This document shows positions 18,571 to 27,483 of a stretch of DNA of 64,000 nucleotides, piece by piece. Below the pieces are notes generated by a model. That model was not told the origin of the DNA. It saw only the letters and a program-made list of their open reading frames with translations, and did not search any database. The stretch is from positions 62,001 through 126,000 of the forward strand of contig NZ_NEGB01000005.1 of NCBI RefSeq assembly GCF_002135235.1, written 5' to 3'. The stretch's first letter is position 1, and each line of letters begins with the position of its first letter. This DNA comes from Acinetobacter silvestris (lineage in GTDB: Bacteria; Pseudomonadota; Gammaproteobacteria; Pseudomonadales; Moraxellaceae). Both the position numbers and the translations under genes were made by a program.

Positions 18571-18638
18571 TCGAATGAACTGTGCAGCCTGAATGCGCCG
18601 TAGTCTTTATTCAGGCCATGCATCACTTAATCATTCGA
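18571..18638. repeat. Nested palindromic element
   Basis: An outer 8-base inverted repeat (TCGAATGA at 18571 and TCATTCGA at 18631) encloses a TGCA pair and an inner 8-base stem GCCTGAAT/ATTCAGGC (18587-18594 and 18609-18616). The left arm resembles a sequence near 2990-3011 that shares CTGTGCAGCCTGA. No T-run follows, so it is not a simple terminator. It lies in the gap 18463-18943, which otherwise shows no credible gene. Confidence 0.6.
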
Positions 18639-18897
18639 CATCAATTGCGTGTCCATCTGCTCTCCACCTGTAATACTGAATTATAATAACTCTAGAGATA
18701 CTAAAATTATAAATTCTGAGAATCAAATGAAAATATGGTTCTATTTTTACATCAAACTCACAGTTAATAAAGTAGTTCATCATTCCAGGTTGTTATTAGA
18801 TTTGGCTCTCAAGCTATTCACAACCTTAATATTCCTTTCAAAAAAATTTCCCTTCAAAGAAATAAAAGATTCTAAACGATATATATTCTTATGCATG

Positions 18898-18927
18898 ACA
18901 AGAGCTTTATTATTAAAACTCTTGTCA
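18898..18927 (-). terminator. Weak hairpin after the collagen-like gene
   Basis: The stem GACAAGAG/CTCTTGTC with an A/T-rich loop lies 17 bases past the stop of the minus-strand gene. There is no clear T-run, so termination strength is doubtful. Confidence 0.4.
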
Positions 18928-18943
18928 AAGATCAAACTAAATT

Positions 18944-20812
18944 TTAAAGCTTGGCAATAGTTAACGTTGACACATTACTTCTTACAATAGCTGCATAATT
19001 TGCGTTAGCACTTACTGCTCGTACAGAAACCTTTGTTCCTTTGGTCAAATATATAGTTGCGTTAACAACGCCTCTCTGTCTATATGGATCTGGAGCAACT
19101 GTATTACTTAATCCAGAAGCAACTCCATAAATATCATTTTCATCATATCCATTGTCACCAATGTCTAGCATTGGAGTTGCGGCACTTGCTATTGGCTGTA
19201 CCGAACCATCTGTAATAAGTTGAACATTAAATTGATACAGACCAGATAAACCTGCAGTAAATACCGTCCCATTCCAAGAATTTCCACCAGTTAAATTTGC
19301 ATTTGCTCCATTCGATGAAGAAAAATCAATCCTATCGGGGGTATTCAAAGTTACTACTGGCGAACCTAGTGTCTGATTTGTAGGTTTAGTTACGTACAGT
19401 TGCAAAGAAGCGCCTGAAACCACATTGTTAATGTTAACACCAGTTCCCCACTCTCCTCCCAACTTACTATAAATTAGGCCTGTCCCTGTCTGAATATAAA
19501 GATCACCATTATTCCCAAAGCTATCTATTGGTACTGATGCTCCTGTATGAATAATTGTACCCGCAGTGCCTTGAGGACCAGTTGCTCCCGTTTCACCTTG
19601 AGGACCAGTTGCTCCCGTTCCGCCTTGAGGACCAGTTGCTCCCGTTTCGCCTTGAGGACCAGTTGCTCCCGTTTCACCTTTTAACGAAATACGCAGTGTC
19701 CAAACAGATATAGTTGTTTTTTCATATAGCATACCATTGGTATCAATATATAAATCACCAATATTCCCAGCTGTAGATAATGGAGCTGTTATGCCATAAA
19801 ATATTTTATTACCTGCCGCGCCAGTTGCCCCTGTAGCACCCGTTTGACCTTTTAACGAAAGTGCTAAAGAAGTCCAATTAGCACCTGTTTTACTATAAAG
19901 CCCACCTTCAGTTGTATCAATATACAGGTCTCCCACTTTTCCTAAAACTAATGGTGGTTGACCTACTCCAGATAAAATGGTCGCACCAGCAGCTCCTTGT
20001 AATACAATACCCGAACCCCAAGTATCTGCCGCTTTAGGCCCATAAAAGGTATTGCTTGTTGTATCAATGTAAAAATCACCTGTACTACCATCGGAAGCTA
20101 ATGGAGCACGAGCAGCATTTAAAATTGTCCGACCGTTCTGACCAGCCGCACCAGTATTTCCTATTAATGAAGTAAAATTAGCATAATTCCAACCATTTAC
20201 TGTTTTTGCAGAATAAAGCCGTCCATTAACTATATCAATGTACAAGTCACCTACATTACCATCACTTAAAGTAGGTGCTCCCTGACCACTAATAATAGAG
20301 AAACCTGCAATACCTTGTGGACCTGTGGCACCTGCTGACCCTGCTGCTCCTGTAGCACCAATTAAGGAGATACCAGACTTTGGCCAACCTGTGCTTGTTT
20401 TAGCTCCATACAAAATAGTGCTATTCGTATCAATATAAAAATCACCAACACGACCTATTTCTTCAGATGGGGTTCCCTGCCCGCTGAGAATACTGTAACC
20501 ATTGACTCCATTACTCCCTGCTGCTCCAACTAGAGAAACACCAATTTCAGGCCATACTCCATTTTTCTTTGGTCCATACAACACATAAGAATCAGTATCA
20601 ATATAGAATCCACTTTCAACACCAACATCAGCCTGTGGTTTTCCAGAACCACTACTAAAAGAGTTCACAGCGTTAATCTCTTTTACTGTTTCAGTAATAT
20701 GCTTAGTATTATCGCAAGCAGTTAAACCTAGCATACTCCCCAAAATCATTGCACTTAAAACTGCTTTACGAACAGAAACTAAGCCTTTATCTACCCCATA
20801 ACTTCCTATCAT
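18944..20812 (-). CDS. Collagen-like repeat lipoprotein with C1q-like C-terminal domain
   Basis: A 622-residue surface lipoprotein. A long signal sequence ends in the lipobox LTAC (Cys33). The body has seven repeats of about 50 residues, each with a GDxYIDT strand motif, an LYGxK turn and a short G-x-y collagen stretch; the longest collagen run (about residues 380-415) is made of GATGPQGET units. The last 140 residues look like a C1q/TNF-type jelly-roll (GNSWNGTVFTAGLSGLYQFN), which trimerises collagen stalks in animal and Bacillus BclA-like proteins. The start at 20812 follows CAGGAAAA at ideal distance. It is probably a trimeric stalked adhesin on the outer membrane. It is on the same strand as the tpgA and adhesin genes but separated by 600 bases. 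Confidence 0.85.
   Translation of the reverse strand: MIGSYGVDKGLVSVRKAVLSAMILGSMLGLTACDNTKHITETVKEINAVNSFSSGSGKPQADVGVESGFYIDTDSYVLYGPKKNGVWPEIGVSLVGAAGSNGVNGYSILSGQGTPSEEIGRVGDFYIDTNSTILYGAKTSTGWPKSGISLIGATGAAGSAGATGPQGIAGFSIISGQGAPTLSDGNVGDLYIDIVNGRLYSAKTVNGWNYANFTSLIGNTGAAGQNGRTILNAARAPLASDGSTGDFYIDTTSNTFYGPKAADTWGSGIVLQGAAGATILSGVGQPPLVLGKVGDLYIDTTEGGLYSKTGANWTSLALSLKGQTGATGATGAAGNKIFYGITAPLSTAGNIGDLYIDTNGMLYEKTTISVWTLRISLKGETGATGPQGETGATGPQGGTGATGPQGETGATGPQGTAGTIIHTGASVPIDSFGNNGDLYIQTGTGLIYSKLGGEWGTGVNINNVVSGASLQLYVTKPTNQTLGSPVVTLNTPDRIDFSSSNGANANLTGGNSWNGTVFTAGLSGLYQFNVQLITDGSVQPIASAATPMLDIGDNGYDENDIYGVASGLSNTVAPDPYRQRGVVNATIYLTKGTKVSVRAVSANANYAAIVRSNVSTLTIAKL
19569..19676 (-). repeat. 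Four tandem 27-bp repeats in the collagen-like gene
   Basis: Four near-identical 27-base units encode GPQG[EG]TGAT segments. They differ at only a few third positions and one Glu/Gly change. The unit length is a multiple of three, so gain or loss of units would change stalk length without breaking the frame. Confidence 0.9.
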
Positions 20813-21150
20813 TGTATTTTCCTGATCTAAAATTTTAAACTTTATAATAAAGCACCTGCTTATCCTTAAAATTTATTCCCAATGAATTGTCCGATGTCCA
20901 TTCCATTTTTGTTTTAATTCTAAAAATTCAGTTCGCCTCACCTAATAATTCCCCCTTCATTCTATAGAAGAGACTTAATAAAAAAACTTTTTCATTAAAG
21001 TTTTTGATATTTCTTAGGTATAGGGGCAAGCCTATTACACGAAAGTTAAAACTCCATAAAATCAGTGTTTTCTCACAGTTTATTATATTGGCTCTACGGA
21101 TTAAGTCCGCTATTACGTTATTCATGAAATTTCTTATACGAGAAAGCCCC
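20813..21150. other. Intergenic stretch upstream of the collagen-like gene
   Basis: No gene. Near 20,985-21,010 is an A/T hairpin (AAAAACTTT with its complement). The rest looks noncoding and contains the promoter side of the collagen-like gene. Confidence 0.4.
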
Positions 21151-21246
21151 CTAAAGGGATTTTCCAAACAACTCTTTTTCAACTTTACGACGATTCACCA
21201 AACCCTGCATCGTCTTACCACCAGCCTTCACCCACACATCACATTG
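21151..21246 (-). pseudogene. C-terminal remnant of a phage lysozyme
   Basis: The minus strand reads CDVWVKAGGKTMQGLVNRRK, then VEKELFGKSL and a stop at 21151. This is the end of R21/RrrD-type phage endolysins, where AGGKxxxGLVxRRxxE is strongly kept. Upstream bases no longer match, so only about 30 codons remain. It is distinct from the endolysin gene at 25759-26151, whose own C-terminus is different, so it is evidence of a second phage element that once sat here. Confidence 0.7.
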
Positions 21247-21326
21247 ATATAGAAGTAGGTAATTCAAGTATTTCACATAAGGTGTATTATGTTGATTCTA
21301 GATATTATTAACTTCGGATAGTTTCA

Positions 21327-21360
21327 AAAAATCACCCCATCACAAGATGGGGTAATTTTT
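21327..21360 (-). terminator. Rho-independent terminator of tpgA
   Basis: The stem ACCCCATC/GATGGGGT with an ACAA loop and a T-run on the minus strand lies about 65 bases past the tpgA stop. The A-run on the other side could allow two-way use. Confidence 0.85.
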
Positions 21361-21424
21361 TGTTTTAATTAACGAATTTAATAACATAGCTATTCTTCAA
21401 TTAAAATCTGGTCCTATATAAGGC

Positions 21425-22222
21425 TTACCAACTAATATTCACCCGTCGATTTGGTGTTAAGCATGGCACAATTTCAACCTGTGCAGATACTGCACAACTT
21501 TGATATTCTTCAGTTACGCCTTTTGCTTCGATACGAATACGCTCAGATGATAGACCTGATCTAACTAAATAATCAGCAACCGTCGAGGCACGTTTTTGTG
21601 ATAGTTTCTGGTTATAGCCGACATTACCTAAACGGTCAGTAAAACCTGTAATTACCACAGGATTTTGAGATGCCGTAGCTTTGATATTTGTAACTATACC
21701 ATCCAGAATTTGAGGACCTTCAAGAATGGCCTGCTCATCAAAACGATCAAAGTTAAAAAGGACATTAGCATTTCGCTGTGAAACTGTCTCATCAACAATT
21801 TGAGTCTCAGGAACAGGTACTATATTTTCAGAACGCAACATAAGCTCTTCACATGCTTCACCTTTCCAGCTTAAACGTTCAGATAAGCCTTTTTTGTCAA
21901 AATCGATACGCAATTGGCAGCGCTTATAATCTTGTGTGTTCGGCTTGCGGATATCTAAAACATAATTCCATGTTTTAACAAAGAAAATACCTTCACTAAA
22001 ATGTGGGTTTCCTAAAATATGATGGAATTGATCTTTGGTCAAATCAGTACTTAAACGTGCTACATCTGCATACTCATAGCGTTGGACTTGTTTCAAATAA
22101 CTATTTTCAATTTTTGGAAATATCACTTCTTGCTGGGTTTGTACTGGTTCAATCTCAGCATAAATTGACATTGTAGTTACAAGCAATACACCACCGATGA
22201 TGCTTTTAACAATTTTTTTCAT
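21425..22222 (-). CDS. tpgA: TpgA-like peptidoglycan-binding partner of a trimeric autotransporter
   Basis: A 265-residue periplasmic protein. Signal peptide to about residue 22 (MSIYA). Residues about 45-125 resemble the SmpA/OmlA (BamE) fold ([16 protein letters not shown]). Residues about 150-265 are an OmpA-type peptidoglycan-binding domain with [20 protein letters not shown] and the closing PNRRVNISW. This architecture and the position directly downstream of a YadA-type adhesin match TpgA of Acinetobacter, which anchors the adhesin to peptidoglycan and helps its surface display. It is 75 bases behind the adhesin gene on the same strand and appears intact, although the adhesin is frameshifted. 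Confidence 0.88.
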   Translation of the reverse strand: MKKIVKSIIGGVLLVTTMSIYAEIEPVQTQQEVIFPKIENSYLKQVQRYEYADVARLSTDLTKDQFHHILGNPHFSEGIFFVKTWNYVLDIRKPNTQDYKRCQLRIDFDKKGLSERLSWKGEACEELMLRSENIVPVPETQIVDETVSQRNANVLFNFDRFDEQAILEGPQILDGIVTNIKATASQNPVVITGFTDRLGNVGYNQKLSQKRASTVADYLVRSGLSSERIRIEAKGVTEEYQSCAVSAQVEIVPCLTPNRRVNISW

Positions 22223-22297
22223 AAATCATTGAATCTCTAAAGTTAAATATATAAGGAAGACTGCAGACAGTCTTTCTTAGTTTTCATCGATTGTGTA

Positions 22298-24972
22298 TTA
22301 ATCAATTACACCGCTGACACCGATACGAAAACTTGGATCGCCTTCAGAAGCAGCAGCAATACCACCTGTTAATGACCAACGCCCATTATCAGCAGTTTTT
22401 CTTAAAGTCACACCTACAGCATTTTCACCACTATGATGAGCCGCAGCTGCTGCATAAGTCCATTTACCTGCTACATAAGGAGCTGTTTCTAATGCCATAG
22501 CAGCAGCAATACCAGCATTTGCACGTTTTTCCACACTATCAATACGTTGATTTGTGCTAGTAAAGACTTGCTCTAGCTGATTGCCTAGATTTGTGATTTT
22601 TTGGTCAAGTTGATTGTCCCGATTATTTAATGCACTTAAAGCATCACCCACATTATTATGAGTCCCCCCACCGACGTTATAAGTCGGACCGGTATTGGTT
22701 TCATAGTTTGCACCACCACCTAAGTGGTTATAAATATTAGTATTACTTGTATGAAGTTGAGATCCATTAATGGCATCTTTTGAATCTTTGCTAATAGATC
22801 CATCAGCAACACCATTCACCTTCTTATGACCAGCATTGATGCCTGTGTCTTTATCTATAGAAACATCGCCAACGGTAATTTTATTGGTATTTACAGAGTC
22901 GAAATTTACATCTTTCTTGGCTGCAACCTTATAGTTAGTACTACCATCTTGATTGGTAGACTGGCTGACAATAATGTTGTCGCCTTCTGAAACTGTTGTT
23001 TTAGCTTTAGTTACATTGTTAATCGCATCATGTAACTGACCACCGTTCACAGCATCTTTTGAACCTTTGGCTATCGTACCATCTTCTACATTCGTGATTT
23101 TTTTGCTTCCAGCATCGATACCATCTTTGGTTACACTTGGACCACCTTTGATGGTTAAGCCATCATTATTGACTATTGTATCACCAGTTTGAATACTACC
23201 GTCTTTACCTAAATTAAGATCTTTAGCTAAATCCATCTTAATTTGATTACCGTTTTTACTCACTTGGATGTTGCCATCAGTATTTGTAAAATCAACCGTA
23301 TCACCAGGTTTTACAGCGCTTGAATTTTTTCCATTTGCTGTTAAATTCCAACCTTGATTAGCAATGTTTACTTTATTATTAATTGAATCAATCGCATCAT
23401 GAATAGTGTTCTTACCAGTATTACCTACATTTGAGGTCGTTACACCTCCATCAGTATTTAGTGACGTATTACCACCAATACTGTTTTTAATGCTATTTGT
23501 AGTATTATGAAGCTGGCTACCATTCACTGCATCTTGTGATGTACTGTTAATATCGCCATTTGCAACATTGGTAATTTTCTTTTTACCCGCATCAATGCCT
23601 AATGCTGAAATGCTTGGACCATCTTTGATGCTTAAGCCAGCATGATTAATTAGGGTATCGCCAAGCGTGACTGAGTCGAATTTAACGTCTTTTTTAGTTG
23701 TAACTTTATATTCTTTGCTACCATCAAGATTAGTTACATCTGTACCGTAATGTTGTCGCCTTCCACAACGGTAGTTTTTGTACCAGATCCAGCATTTTTT
23801 TCAATTGCTTCTGCGATAGAAGTATAGTCATTACCAGCAACATTAAATGGCCCTGTTAGCTTGCCATTATCACCTACTGTAACACCCCCACCAATAATAT
23901 TTGCAGCGCTATTTGCGATATTACCCAACACCACATTGGTTCTATAAAGCTGGCTACCATTAATACCATCGGTACTTGTAGCACTAATTTTACCAGCCGC
24001 AACATTTTTAAGTTGACGTTCAGCTCCTGCAGATCCTAAAGAAACTTGATCACCTGCTTGACTAGCAGCACCAGCAAATGATCCAAATTTTATGCCATCA
24101 ATCGTTGTTTCTGTTTCTTTTGTTGCATCTGTATCGGTATTTGATTTTGAACCAATTGCGACAGCATTAATTTTTGTTACTTTAGAGGAATTACCAATGG
24201 CAATACCATTACTTTGTTCTACTCTTGAACCAAAGCCTAAAGCTGTTGATTCTTTTGCATTGGCAGAAATCAAAGAATTTGACCCCAAGGCTAAACTTTT
24301 TTCAGCACCACCTTCAACAGATGCTCTACGACCAATCGCTACAGTATCTGCAGTATTATCACCAATTTTAGAAGCAATACCGATTGCAACACCACCGTCA
24401 GAATTTCCTGAATTAGCTTTAGCACCAATCGCAACCGATGCATTTTCTACATTCGTTTGTGCTTGATCAGCAATAGCCCCTGTACCAATAGCAACACTAT
24501 GCGCCCATGCCCAAGAATCATTACCAATGGCAACCCCACCTTTATCATCCCCACTATTTGCATTTGCATTACGACCAATTGCAATACCATCATTAATTAC
24601 ACGTGCGTTATCCCCTAAGGCAATCCCACCAACAATTCCTGTTCCGCCTGAGACGCTGGCAGAACAACCTATTGCAATTGAGTTCGGTAAGTTGGTATTG
24701 GCAGAACCACAATTTGGATCTGAAATTGCAATAGCTCCATCATTACCACTTCCAACATTTACCGCATATAACTGGGGTGAAAGTGAAAGTAAAGCTGAGG
24801 CTAATAGACTTAAATTAATAGTTTTCTTTGTTTTTACTATTGTTAATTCAGTACTAGAGTTTAAAACCGCTTTGCTACGAGATGAAGAAGGTCCTTTCGC
24901 CATTGCTAGCTCAGAAACGGCAACCCATGCACCCACTGAAGCGTTCCAAATCACTTTATAAATTTTATTCAC
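22298..24972 (-). pseudogene. YadA-type trimeric autotransporter adhesin (Ata-like), frameshifted
   Basis: About 890 codons in two frames. It starts at GTG 24972 with NKIYKVIWNASVGAWVAVSE, the extended signal region of type V secretion; the ORF extends upstream to 24996, but this start fits the family. The N-terminal part has YadA head repeats (AIGxxA), followed by stalk and neck repeats ([14 protein letters not shown]). The C-terminal end is a YadA membrane anchor ([20 protein letters not shown]). The first frame ends at 23734 after GDNITVQM. The second frame is open across that point ([19 protein letters not shown]) and runs to 22298, so one indel near 23735-23745 splits the gene. No homopolymer lies there. 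It is either a true null allele or a sequencing error. Confidence 0.88.
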
Positions 24973-25242
24973 ACCAACCCCATAAAAGCGACGCAAGTCT
25001 CATTACCAAAAAATAAAGAGACAATATTTGCAGAAGCTGGGCATTATATTCATTTTTTATAATTTATCCATACTTGATATATAATTTTTTAATCTTTTTG
25101 CAGAAAACCTATCTAAATCATTGATGATACCAAGTTAAATCTGAGTATCCATGCCACCAAACCTATGATGATAAAAACCATCATAGACCAGACATTTTTA
25201 CTTTGGAGAAACCGGATATTTCTATTTGGGGTTTACATGCCC

Positions 25243-25542
25243 TCACTTGAGGGCTTTTCCAATCTCTATCCATGCATCAATTTGAGCCGAACATTCATTA
25301 TATTTAGCCACAGTATCCACTGCCCAAGGCAAAACTGACCTACCCTGTCCTGATTCCAGTATTTGAAGATCAGGACAAGGTTGCATTAAATTAGCTGGAA
25401 TCACTGGCGATAAGTGAGTTGAGCTGCTGCACCCCATCATCATCAAAACAATGGTTGAGATACACAGGACACTCAATGATCTTTTGCACTTCACGTGTAA
25501 CTGTTTCGACTTTGACTCGTTGTTCTGATTTGACTTGCTCAT
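25243..25542 (-). CDS. Phage outer-membrane spanin lipoprotein (Rz1-like)
   Basis: A 99-residue o-spanin from ATG 25542; the frame is open three codons further. The lipobox MMGC (about Cys38-39) follows a hydrophobic signal segment. The mature lipoprotein would span the periplasm to meet the i-spanin and fuse the membranes in the last lysis step. It overlaps the Rz gene in another frame over 25391-25542, the usual overlapped Rz/Rz1 layout. A GTG at 25494 would give a shorter, more usual signal peptide. Confidence 0.78.
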   Translation of the reverse strand: MSKSNQNNESKSKQLHVKCKRSLSVLCISTIVLMMMGCSSSTHLSPVIPANLMQPCPDLQILESGQGRSVLPWAVDTVAKYNECSAQIDAWIEIGKALK

Positions 25543-25759
25543 AGTCTGCACTCACTTGGTTGATTTCATTTTGTTTGACGGCTAAAGCTTTTAATTGCTT
25601 TTGTTCCATTGCTTGAATGGTGGCTTTGCACTTGGCATCCGCTGCTTTGAGCTTTCCGCTTAAATGGTTGGTGTATGCAATTTGCGACAGCCATAAAATA
25701 AAAAAGACCGCTATTGCGATCCAAGTTTTAAATTTCCATAAGATTTGAATGATTGGCAT
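25391..25759 (-). CDS. Phage inner-membrane spanin (Rz-like)
   Basis: A 122-residue i-spanin. One N-terminal transmembrane helix (WIAIAVFFILWLSQIAY) is followed by a long periplasmic coiled coil (about residues 35-95) rich in Lys, Gln and Glu, and two cysteines near the end. The start is ATG 25759, behind AGGGG at correct spacing; its first bases overlap the endolysin stop (TGATG). With Rz1 it disrupts the outer membrane at lysis. Intact by inspection, in a remnant phage lysis cassette. Confidence 0.85.
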   Translation of the reverse strand: MPIIQILWKFKTWIAIAVFFILWLSQIAYTNHLSGKLKAADAKCKATIQAMEQKQLKALAVKQNEINQVSADYEQVKSEQRVKVETVTREVQKIIECPVYLNHCFDDDGVQQLNSLIASDSS

Positions 25760-26151
25760 CAATTTTCCCCTATACATTTGGAATGTCGTTCAACCTGTCT
25801 GGTCCATACCCCATAACAACCATTGGATCGGATGGAACAATCCCGCTTTGCAACGTATTTCCATTTCAGCAATGCATCACAGGCTTGTTTGTAATTGCCC
25901 TGTTTTAAGTTACGCAGCATTGAAGAGGTAGATCAAGCGGGAGTGCCAAATTGATATGAAAAATCTAAATAGCTGTCATATTCAGTTTGGGATAATTTCA
26001 CTCCAGTTAAAGTTTTTTTAAATACCACTTCACGTTTAGATACAACAGGAATAACGGGATATGCGGTATATCCCTCTTTCACCTTCACCCCTGTGAAAAA
26101 TAAAACTGATGCTGTTATGGTTGAAACGAGAACTTTACTCTTTGCTGACAT
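25759..26151 (-). pseudogene. Phage endolysin (GH24 lysozyme), doubly damaged
   Basis: The reading frame has the N terminus of a signal-anchor endolysin (VKVKEGYTAYPVIPV with the catalytic Glu in EGYT). It then jumps to VSKREVVFKKTLTGVKLS. The expected stretch of about 40 residues carrying GDxPTIGxGxT, with the catalytic Asp and Thr, is missing. After FSYQFGTPA comes an in-frame TGA at 25933, and translation would continue as STSSMLRNLKQGNYKQACDA and RDCSIRSNGCYGVWTRQVER to the stop at 25759. TGA most simply replaces a TGG tryptophan. The enzyme cannot work. The start at 26151 overlaps the holin gene end by 17 bases. Confidence 0.85.
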
Positions 26152-26425
26152 CAGATAGCCCCTGTAATTGTTTTTTAGTAAGTTCGTGAATTTCTTCTTC
26201 GCGCTTATCTTTTTTGCGCTGAAATTTAAGATTGGTGATGTAGTTATAGAGGCTAATCAATAGACCAACTAAACCAATCCCGACACCAATCCAAAAGCCC
26301 CAATCGATTGCTGCTGCCCAGCCTGTAATCATCACCCCTACACCTGTTGCCGTGGTTGCTGTTGCAAACTTTCCTACTACCGCTGATGTTGTTTCTTCCA
26401 CTGCACTGACTGCGGTTTCAGACAT
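26135..26425 (-). CDS. Phage holin
   Basis: A 96-residue membrane protein with two hydrophobic helices (about residues 26-41 and 43-62) joined by a very short turn, and a highly charged C-terminal tail (FQRKKDKREEEIHELTKKQ). Size, tail and place directly before an endolysin gene fit a class II-type holin that forms the membrane lesions timing host lysis. The assignment is by position and topology, not by a named motif. First gene of the four-gene lysis cassette. Confidence 0.78.
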   Translation of the reverse strand: MSETAVSAVEETTSAVVGKFATATTATGVGVMITGWAAAIDWGFWIGVGIGLVGLLISLYNYITNLKFQRKKDKREEEIHELTKKQLQGLSDVSKE

Positions 26426-26448
26426 TTCGCCCCCTTATTTTTGGCAAT

Positions 26449-26471
26449 AAAAAAGCACCCTACTGGGTGCT
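26449..26471 (-). terminator. Rho-independent terminator of the acyltransferase gene
   Basis: The stem AGCACCC/GGGTGCT with a T-run on the minus strand lies between the acyltransferase stop (26487) and the holin start (26425). Confidence 0.85.
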
Positions 26472-26486
26472 CAATGAAAGTATGTT

Positions 26487-27446
26487 CTAGAGTTTTATAG
26501 ATTTCATCAATAGAGATGACATTGATTTAATCGATTTTTCAAACACATCAAATCTTAAAATTAAACAAGTATTTACAGACAAGAAAACACTCATCATTAA
26601 CCCTAAAGCAAAACTATCTTGGTATTTAAAAAAGTGAGATAAGACAATAACTATAAAACCGTGTAACAAATAAATTGGCAATGTATGTTGCCCTAAGCTC
26701 ACAAATTTAGTTTTAAAAATTTGAGTTATTGCTAATATTGATAAAACACCCAAACTAGAAATTACAAATACTAAAAGGCGCGTCAATAAACCTTCAAACA
26801 TTCCTACATCTGATTGTTTATAACTCAAACTCCCAAAAAGCCAACTGCTCTCTATATCACTAAATTTGACAATAAATACTATGAAAATTAGAAACAAAAA
26901 ACCCAAAAATGCATAAACCCTATTGGTCTTTAATACCTCAATTATTTGCTTACCATACACACTTCCAATTACAAAAAAAGGCAAAAATACAAAAACTCGC
27001 CCCACTGAAAACAAATAGTTATCAATCGGCGACAGCCCTATTAACATAGATAAAACTATTGATATTAGAACTGGATAGCCAATTTTTTTTAAAAGTGGTG
27101 TAAGAATTGTCCAAACTACCATTCCCACTAAATACCACAAAATCCAATAGGGTTTTATTAACCATGCAAATGAAATTTGATGGTTAATAATTGAATCAAA
27201 TAATACATACGCAATTTGAAATGGTATTAACAATGATAAAAAATAGACAACTTTTTGGAAAATATCTTTATGCTTAAAGAACACTCCTGATATAAAAATA
27301 AAAGCTGGCATATGTACAAAATATATAGTGCTCAATAAAATTCTATTAGTTTCATTATCCCACCCAATTATTCTTTCTAAGAAGTGCCCAAAAACAACCA
27401 AAAAAATTAAAATTCCTTTTGATGTATCTAAATAGGTATCTCGCAT
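26487..27446 (-). CDS. Acyltransferase family 3 membrane protein, phage-borne
   Basis: A 319-residue integral membrane protein with about 10 hydrophobic helices. It is an acyltransferase-3 enzyme: the opening DTSKGILIFLVVFGHFLE contains the family's catalytic-region histidine, and the following helix has YFVHMPAFIFISGVFF. Such enzymes move acetyl groups onto surface sugars. Its place between a tail-protein gene and the holin, on the same strand, and within a phage cassette, suggests a lysogenic-conversion gene that alters the host's surface glycan to block other phages; this is inference. The frame is intact. It is much A+T-richer in look than core genes here. Confidence 0.82.
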   Translation of the reverse strand: MRDTYLDTSKGILIFLVVFGHFLERIIGWDNETNRILLSTIYFVHMPAFIFISGVFFKHKDIFQKVVYFLSLLIPFQIAYVLFDSIINHQISFAWLIKPYWILWYLVGMVVWTILTPLLKKIGYPVLISIVLSMLIGLSPIDNYLFSVGRVFVFLPFFVIGSVYGKQIIEVLKTNRVYAFLGFLFLIFIVFIVKFSDIESSWLFGSLSYKQSDVGMFEGLLTRLLVFVISSLGVLSILAITQIFKTKFVSLGQHTLPIYLLHGFIVIVLSHFFKYQDSFALGLMMSVFLSVNTCLILRFDVFEKSIKSMSSLLMKSIKL

Positions 27447-27483
27447 ATATCTAATTTTAAGTAAAATATGCGAGAAGTTTAAC

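Noticed and set aside
18649..18960. Plus-strand open frame of 103 codons
   Set aside because: It overlaps the end of the collagen-like gene, has no ribosome site, and its composition follows the A/T-rich noncoding sequence.
20928..21252. Two opposite frames of about 83 codons
   Set aside because: Neither has a ribosome site or coherent protein pattern; the plus frame crosses the lysozyme remnant.
23735..23745. Programmed frameshift in the autotransporter
   Set aside because: No slippery heptamer, homopolymer or downstream structure was seen; a plain indel explains it.
24092..24961. Two long plus-strand frames opposite the autotransporter
   Set aside because: They mirror the repetitive AIG coding sequence on the other strand and have no ribosome site or family match.
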